Origin: Candidatus Kapaibacterium sp.
GTDB taxonomy: Bacteria > Bacteroidota > Ignavibacteria > Kapaibacteriales > HRBIN21
Direction of reading: 5' to 3'
NCBI GenBank assembly: GCA_025055465.1
Contig: JANWXA010000052.1
Location: 1,406 to 10,610 of the forward strand
DNA length: 9,205 bases
The notes beneath the pieces were generated by a model that had not been told where the DNA came from, made no database searches, and was given only the letters and a program-made list of their open reading frames with translations. Every line of letters starts with the position of its first letter. The first letter of the stretch is position 1. The translations under genes were made by a program, and so were the position numbers. Positions 5,370 to 9,205 of the stretch are shown in pieces.

Positions 5370-6104
5370 ATGGCGAAGCCAGCTCTCCTGCTTATTGGCT
5401 ACGGGCGGATGGGACGGGAAGTGGAAGCACTCGCTCGGGAGTGGCACTTCCCCATCGTCGGGGTTGCTTCCCGCTCCCGTCCGCTTCAAGAGCCAATGCT
5501 CCAGCGGGCTGAGGTCGTGGTGGATTTCTCGGTCCCTGAGGCTGTCCTGGCAACCGCCCGGCAGGTCCTGGCAGCAAGCAAGCGAATGGTGATCGGTACC
5601 ACTGGCTGGGCGGAGCAGCGGCAGGAGCTGCTGGCACTGGTCCAACGGGTAGATGGGGGCGTGGTCTACAGTAGCAACTTCTCTCTTGGGATGCAGCTCT
5701 TCCTTCGGTTGGTGCGCTATGTGGCTCGGCTGGCCCGGCCCTTTGAGGACTACGATATCTGGGTGCACGAGTTACACCATCGGCACAAGCGGGATGCCCC
5801 GAGCGGGACGGCACTGATGCTGGCAGAAGCGATTCTGCAGGAACTTCCGCGTAAGCAGCGGATGGCGACCGATCCTCGTGGCCCACTATTACCGGAAGAG
5901 CTGCACGTGAGTTCTTCGCGGGGTGGAGAGGTCGTCGGAGTCCACACCGTCACTATTGGTACCACAGGCGAGACGATAGAGCTTATCCATCGGGCCACGA
6001 GCCGCCGCGCATTCGCCATTGGGGCATTGCTGGCTGCCGAGTGGATCGCCCAGCGTCGGGGATTTTATGAGTTTGCTGAAGTGGTGGATGAGCTGCTGCA
6101 GTAG
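5370..6104 (+). CDS. dapB: 4-hydroxy-tetrahydrodipicolinate reductase
   Basis: 244 aa, cytosolic NAD(P)H-dependent reductase making tetrahydrodipicolinate in the diaminopimelate/lysine pathway, which also feeds peptidoglycan. The Rossmann domain opens with GYGRMGRE (10-17). Then come VVDFSVPEAV (50-59), GTTGW (76-80) and SSNFSLGMQLF (101-111). The catalytic segment is ELHHRHKRDAPSGTA (134-148), with His136 and Lys140 equivalent to E. coli His159 and Lys163. RGGEVVGVHTV (184-194) forms the substrate-binding loop. It is shorter than the E. coli enzyme (273 aa), mainly in the first domain, as in many other phyla. The ATG at 5370 is chosen over the frame's upstream opening at 5334 because it places the Rossmann motif at the usual distance; it lies one base after the permease stop, with only a weak AGG (5358-5360), suggesting translational coupling. 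Confidence 0.95.
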   Translation: MAKPALLLIGYGRMGREVEALAREWHFPIVGVASRSRPLQEPMLQRAEVVVDFSVPEAVLATARQVLAASKRMVIGTTGWAEQRQELLALVQRVDGGVVYSSNFSLGMQLFLRLVRYVARLARPFEDYDIWVHELHHRHKRDAPSGTALMLAEAILQELPRKQRMATDPRGPLLPEELHVSSSRGGEVVGVHTVTIGTTGETIELIHRATSRRAFAIGALLAAEWIAQRRGFYEFAEVVDELLQ

Positions 6105-6471
6105 TGCTACCGGCCTCTTTGTTCTGGCCTCATTCTTGGGGACTGCGCAGTGTGGTTTGCCGGAGATAGAGTTTTTGCAACCACTGCCTGTCGTAGAACT
6201 CCCTGCTGGCGAACGGTTCGCCGCGGTCACAGTGCTCTTCCGCAACGTTGGAGGCAGGCAGCTGCGCATACGAAATGTACGGAGCGACTGCTGGTGTGCT
6301 ACAGCAGTCGTTCAGCAAGGCGAAGTGCTGCCAGACTCCCTTGGGGCTCTCCGAGTTCAGGTCTCCGCTGCGGGGTTGGGGCAGGATAGCGTGGTGTGGC
6401 TTGCCTTCTCGGTGGAGAGCACCGCTTGCAACAGTCCGACCCCGTTACGGATTGCCGTTCGCCGCCGGTAG
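6067..6471 (+). CDS. Small exported DUF1573-domain protein
   Basis: 134 aa from the ATG at 6067, which follows GGGGA at 4-nt spacing; an alternative ATG at 6088 would give 127 aa. Both starts lie inside the 3' end of dapB (38- or 17-bp overlap). A signal peptide is likely: Lys5, then a hydrophobic stretch of about 12-28 ending LGTAQC; the Cys does not fit a lipobox well. The body matches the DUF1573 pattern: ELPAGERFAAVTVLFRNVGGRQLRI (44-68), then the family's 'SCGC'-type site as SDCWC with Cys75 and Cys77, then a region (85-116) ending in hydrophobic strands. This is a single Ig-like beta-sandwich, common in Bacteroidota; its function is unknown. The short C-terminus ends VRRR. Its last 27 bases overlap the convergent ABC transporter gene. 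Linked to dapB by position only. Confidence 0.78.
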   Translation: MSLLKWWMSCCSSATGLFVLASFLGTAQCGLPEIEFLQPLPVVELPAGERFAAVTVLFRNVGGRQLRIRNVRSDCWCATAVVQQGEVLPDSLGALRVQVSAAGLGQDSVVWLAFSVESTACNSPTPLRIAVRRR

Positions 6472-8295
6472 GGGCTCTGCAAGCTGCAAGGTCCAGAGCC
6501 GTGCGTAGACGCCGTTACGGGCCAGGAGTTCTGCGTGAGTGCCCCGCTCAACAATGCGTCCGCGTTCCAGGACGAGGATTTCGTCGGCATGAGCAATTGT
6601 AGAGAGGCGGTGAGCGACAATGACGGCCGAGCGGCCCTTGAGGGCCTGTTCGATCGCCTGTTGGACAGCGCGTTCAGACTCAGAGTCCAGGGCGGAGGTG
6701 GCCTCGTCGAAGAGTAGGATTGCAGGGTTGCGCACCAGTGCCCGTGCAATTGCAATCCGTTGGCGTTGGCCGCCGGAGAGCAGTACACCGCGGTCGCCAA
6801 CGATGGTGTCGTACCCTTGCGGCAGCTCCATGATGAAGTCGTGGGCATTCGCCAGCCGAGCAGCCCAGATGACTTCTTCGAGTGTAGCCTCGGGAGCCCC
6901 AAAGCGGATGTTGTTTGCGACCGTATCGTTGAAGAGTGGGGCTTCCTGCGGGACAATCCCGAAGAGTGCTCGGTACTCTTCCAGGCGGAGCTCGCGGATG
7001 TCCACTCCATCCAGAAGGATGCGCCCCTCTGTGGGATCGTAGAAGCGAACGAGGAGGTCCAGGAGCGTTGACTTCCCGCTCCCACTCGTTCCTACAATTG
7101 CCAGCTTCTTGCCGGGCTGGAGTACGAAAGAGACCTCCTGGAGGACTGGCGTGCCGGGGCGATACGCAAAGCTCAGCCGTTCCACTCGCAGCTCTTTCCG
7201 GAAGCCATGAACGGGACGGTGCCCAGATCGGACCGAAGGCTCTTCGCCCAAGATTCGGAAGATGCGCTCAGCGGCGACGAAGCCACGCTGGAATTGTGAC
7301 AGCGAGTGCAGCACCAGAGCAATGGGCGACATTACAGCAAAGAGGCAGAAGAGGAAGGTCAGGAGCTCGTGTGGCTGCATCTGTCCTGCGAAGACTCGGA
7401 AGCCTCCGAGGACAAGCACAACGATGAGTGCCGAGATGGCCAGGAGCTCGTTGATGCCGGGTAGGAACGCCATCACGCGCTGGTGCTTGAGGGCAGAGCG
7501 GACGTAAGCAGAGGTCTCGCGAGCGAACGCCGCTGCCATCCGCTCCTCGGCAGAGAAGGCCTTGACGATCCGGATAGAGCTCAGCAGCTCCTGGAGGATG
7601 GCTGTGTAGTTTGCCATCGCAGCCTGCATGCGGCCACCGTAGCGGCGGAGATACCGTATTGCCGTCCGGATTAGGAAGAGGCTCACAAGGCTCGTACTCA
7701 GCGCGATGAGCGTGAGCTCCCACGACAGTACCACCAGTAGCCCCAAGAAGAAGATCACTTGCAGCCCTTCTCGCACGAGCGTCAGAGAGGCGCCGACAAG
7801 GCTGGAGTTGAGCACCGCAACGTCGTTGGTAACGATGGACATGAGCTCCCCGGTGCGCTGTCCTGAAAAGTAGCCTAACGAGAGCCGCACCATGCGGTGC
7901 ACCAATCCATCCCGAATCCGCTTGATGATCCCCTCCTCCAGCTTCAGCCCCACAAGCGAGTTAGCATATTTGACGGCGTTCTTGCACAGGAACAGGGCAA
8001 AGATGACCCCACCGAGCCGCAGCAGTGTATCACGGGGTGACGGCGCAACGAGCCATGCGGCGAGCGTGCCGAAGAGAAACTGCTTCACGTATGCGAAGAC
8101 ATCTGCCGGAACAGAAGATGCCGGTGCCGAGGTGTGCTTTCCAAAGAGCACCCGGAAGATTGGATCGACAATCGCGATAGAGGCGGTGCTCAGTAGCGAG
8201 AGCAGGGCGTTCAGTACCACTGCTGCGGCAAGGAGGCCGGCCGATGGCAGAACGAAGCGGCGGAGGGTCTCCCGCAGCAGCATCCAGCCACTCAT
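6445..8295 (-). CDS. MsbA-like ABC exporter, fused membrane and ATPase domains
   Basis: 616 aa half-transporter expected to work as an inner-membrane homodimer. The N-terminal type-1 exporter domain (about 10-340) has about six TM helices: roughly 15-45, 92-118, two within 165-210, 280-303 and 310-335. A coupling-helix stretch includes YFSGQRTGELMSIVTND (142-158). The loop after TM1 (about 50-90) is longer than in E. coli MsbA, as often in Bacteroidota homologues. The nucleotide-binding domain (368-600) is complete: Walker A GTSGSGKST (402-410), Q-loop Gln450, signature LSGGQ (506-510), Walker B ILLFDE (526-531) with catalytic Glu531, D-loop SALD and switch His562. Lipid A or another glycolipid is a likely cargo because a GT-9 glycosyltransferase lies just upstream with an ATGA overlap (8292-8295), but drug or other lipid export cannot be excluded. 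The C-terminal 27 bases overlap the convergent DUF1573 gene. Confidence 0.93.
   Translation of the reverse strand: MSGWMLLRETLRRFVLPSAGLLAAAVVLNALLSLLSTASIAIVDPIFRVLFGKHTSAPASSVPADVFAYVKQFLFGTLAAWLVAPSPRDTLLRLGGVIFALFLCKNAVKYANSLVGLKLEEGIIKRIRDGLVHRMVRLSLGYFSGQRTGELMSIVTNDVAVLNSSLVGASLTLVREGLQVIFFLGLLVVLSWELTLIALSTSLVSLFLIRTAIRYLRRYGGRMQAAMANYTAILQELLSSIRIVKAFSAEERMAAAFARETSAYVRSALKHQRVMAFLPGINELLAISALIVVLVLGGFRVFAGQMQPHELLTFLFCLFAVMSPIALVLHSLSQFQRGFVAAERIFRILGEEPSVRSGHRPVHGFRKELRVERLSFAYRPGTPVLQEVSFVLQPGKKLAIVGTSGSGKSTLLDLLVRFYDPTEGRILLDGVDIRELRLEEYRALFGIVPQEAPLFNDTVANNIRFGAPEATLEEVIWAARLANAHDFIMELPQGYDTIVGDRGVLLSGGQRQRIAIARALVRNPAILLFDEATSALDSESERAVQQAIEQALKGRSAVIVAHRLSTIAHADEILVLERGRIVERGTHAELLARNGVYARLWTLQLAEPLPAANGNP
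6473..6500 (+). terminator. Hairpin just after the DUF1573 stop codon, inside the opposing gene
   Basis: GGCTCTG (6473-6479) and CAGAGCC (6494-6500) are exact reverse complements around a 14-nt loop, beginning two bases after the TAG at 6469-6471. No T-run follows on the plus strand, so it is not a classic intrinsic terminator; it may define or protect the 3' end of the permease-dapB-DUF1573 transcript. It also encodes the C-terminal residues of the ABC exporter, so the symmetry may be chance. Confidence 0.3.
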
Positions 8296-9205
8296 CGTGG
8301 AGAGGTCGGCAGGCCAACACGCTGTACTAAACGAGAGAACGCGCTCATGACCTCCTCGACGGGAATACGCTCCAGCGGACTTGTTCGGGTGAAGACTGCT
8401 TCATACGGAGAGCCGTAAGGGAACCACGGCAGTAGTTCAGGTCGGTCCCAGATGTAGAGCGCAACGCACGGGCGCTGCCACGCCGCCGCCAGGTGGACCG
8501 CAGCGGTGTCCGGAGTGACAATCACATCGCACTGCTCCAGCAGGGCCGCAAATTGGTGGAAGGATGGGACCACTGGGACTCTGCGAGCCTTGGTAGCTTC
8601 AGCAATGGCACGCTGTTCTCGTTCGTATGTGGGGGAGGCGAAGAGGAGCGCTTCTGCTGCAGGGTGCCGTTCCTGCAGCATTCTGAGGAAACCGATCCAG
8701 CGTTCCGTTCCCCAGTACTTGCTGGGATGGGATGCCGCGATGACGACCCCTACTCGGTATGCCCGCTGGCGCTGCCCTAATACGCTCTGTGCCCATTGGC
8801 GGTCGCTGGCGCTGAGGGGGTATTCTAAGCGGAGGTCCTGCAGCGTTGGGTCAATCCCGAATGGGAGGAGGAGTTGGGCAATCCGCTCTACGATGTGGTA
8901 GCGGGAAGTATCCAGGAGGGGTACCACATGCGTGTAGACCTTGTCGTTCCCTTTGGCAATCCCGATACGGGTCGGGGCGTTCAGCAACTGTAGGAGGAGC
9001 GTTGAGGTGACGGACGGGTTGTCCATGAGGTCCACGACGATACTGTAGCCATACCGGCGGAGCCTCCGTAGGAGACGTGCCAACGCCAATGGGTGCTTGT
9101 CATACCGCCAGCAGCGGGTGACATATGGTTCCACAGCGTGGCGGACTCCCCAATTGTTGGACCCCAGTAAGATTCCAAGCTCAACGCTGGGGAAGGAGGT
9201 CCGCA
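8292..9205 (-). CDS. Glycosyltransferase family 9 (heptosyltransferase-like), N-terminus beyond right edge
   Basis: Transfers a sugar, typically ADP-heptose, to a lipopolysaccharide core or similar acceptor at the inner face of the cytoplasmic membrane. At least 304 residues are visible. The frame is open to base 9205 and the residues upstream of an internal GTG (9134) still match the family: FPSVELGILLGSNNWGVRHA resembles the 'FPxxxIdxLvgxxN' strand-helix unit, and PYVTRCWRYDK follows as in GT-9 proteins. Hence GTG 9134 is not the start and some 20-35 residues are missing. The C-terminal half has VGVVIAASHPSKYW and the donor-binding motif TPDTAAVHLAAAWQRPCVALY, with D-T-x-x-x-H-L-A-A-A diagnostic of the family. 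The usual 'K-x-W-P' element appears as KYWGTERW. Its TGA overlaps the ABC exporter ATG (ATGA, 8292-8295), so the two are translationally coupled. Acceptor and exact sugar are unknown. Confidence 0.88.
   Translation of the reverse strand, partial: RTSFPSVELGILLGSNNWGVRHAVEPYVTRCWRYDKHPLALARLLRRLRRYGYSIVVDLMDNPSVTSTLLLQLLNAPTRIGIAKGNDKVYTHVVPLLDTSRYHIVERIAQLLLPFGIDPTLQDLRLEYPLSASDRQWAQSVLGQRQRAYRVGVVIAASHPSKYWGTERWIGFLRMLQERHPAAEALLFASPTYEREQRAIAEATKARRVPVVPSFHQFAALLEQCDVIVTPDTAAVHLAAAWQRPCVALYIWDRPELLPWFPYGSPYEAVFTRTSPLERIPVEEVMSAFSRLVQRVGLPTSPR

Noticed and set aside
5392..5886. 164-residue ORF antisense to dapB
   Set aside because: Low-complexity Pro/Ala/Ser/Arg sequence opposite a certain gene.
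6019..6066. Earlier start (6019) for the DUF1573 protein
   Set aside because: It would put 16 extra residues before the signal peptide and deepen the overlap with dapB; the ATG at 6067 has a GGGGA site.
6357..7085. 242-residue minus-strand ORF overlapping the ABC exporter in another frame
   Set aside because: The exporter frame carries all ABC ATPase motifs; this frame is Ser/Arg-rich low-information sequence.
9132..9134. GTG as start of the glycosyltransferase
   Set aside because: The frame stays open to the window edge and the upstream residues match the family's N-terminal region, so the gene is truncated by the window.

Overview
The window looks like ordinary chromosomal DNA from a moderately GC-rich bacterium, most likely of the Bacteroidota / Chlorobiota / Kapabacteria side of the FCB group. 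Evidence for this: an Omp28-type thioredoxin-fold lipoprotein, a DUF1573 protein and an MsbA-like exporter, all common in that group, and two exact matches to the Bacteroidota -7 promoter element (TAnnTTTG), each 73 nt upstream of a start codon. Placement below phylum level is not possible from the sequence alone. The Arg-rich proteins would fit a thermophile, but that is only an impression.

Layout: (1) 1-375, minus: 5' part of an isocitrate dehydrogenase gene that runs off the left edge. (2) 400-1242, minus: Omp28-like lipoprotein, 24 bp upstream of the dehydrogenase and probably co-transcribed. (3) 1243-1868: the only long non-coding stretch (626 bp), between divergent genes, with a candidate promoter, an inverted repeat and short direct repeats. 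(4) 1869-3206, plus: an OmpA-type lipoprotein with two tandem beta-sandwich-like repeats before the peptidoglycan-binding domain. (5) 3265-3744, minus: a PrxQ-like peroxiredoxin, convergent with the OmpA gene over a hairpin-forming gap and divergent from the next gene across 160 bp that holds a perfect 12-bp palindrome. (6) 3905-6471, plus: a tightly packed unit of amino acid permease, dapB and a small exported DUF1573 protein. (7) 6445-9205, minus: an MsbA-like ABC exporter preceded by a GT-9 (heptosyltransferase-like) glycosyltransferase that overlaps it by 4 bp and runs off the right edge.

How they fit together: the region mixes cell-envelope functions (OmpA anchor, Omp28 lipoprotein, DUF1573 protein, lipid exporter and glycosyltransferase) with central metabolism (isocitrate dehydrogenase, lysine/diaminopimelate synthesis) and peroxide defence. 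DapB supplies the diaminopimelate pathway that feeds peptidoglycan, and the OmpA domain binds diaminopimelate-containing peptidoglycan. The GT-9/ABC pair fits assembly and export of lipopolysaccharide-type glycolipid.

I found no CRISPR array, tRNA, rRNA, transposon or phage gene, and no convincing new system. The most interesting items are the repeat-bearing OmpA lipoprotein, the long divergent intergenic region with its short repeats, the two equally spaced promoter matches, the palindrome upstream of the peroxiredoxin, the permease-dapB coupling, and the 27-bp tail-to-tail overlap of two coding regions.
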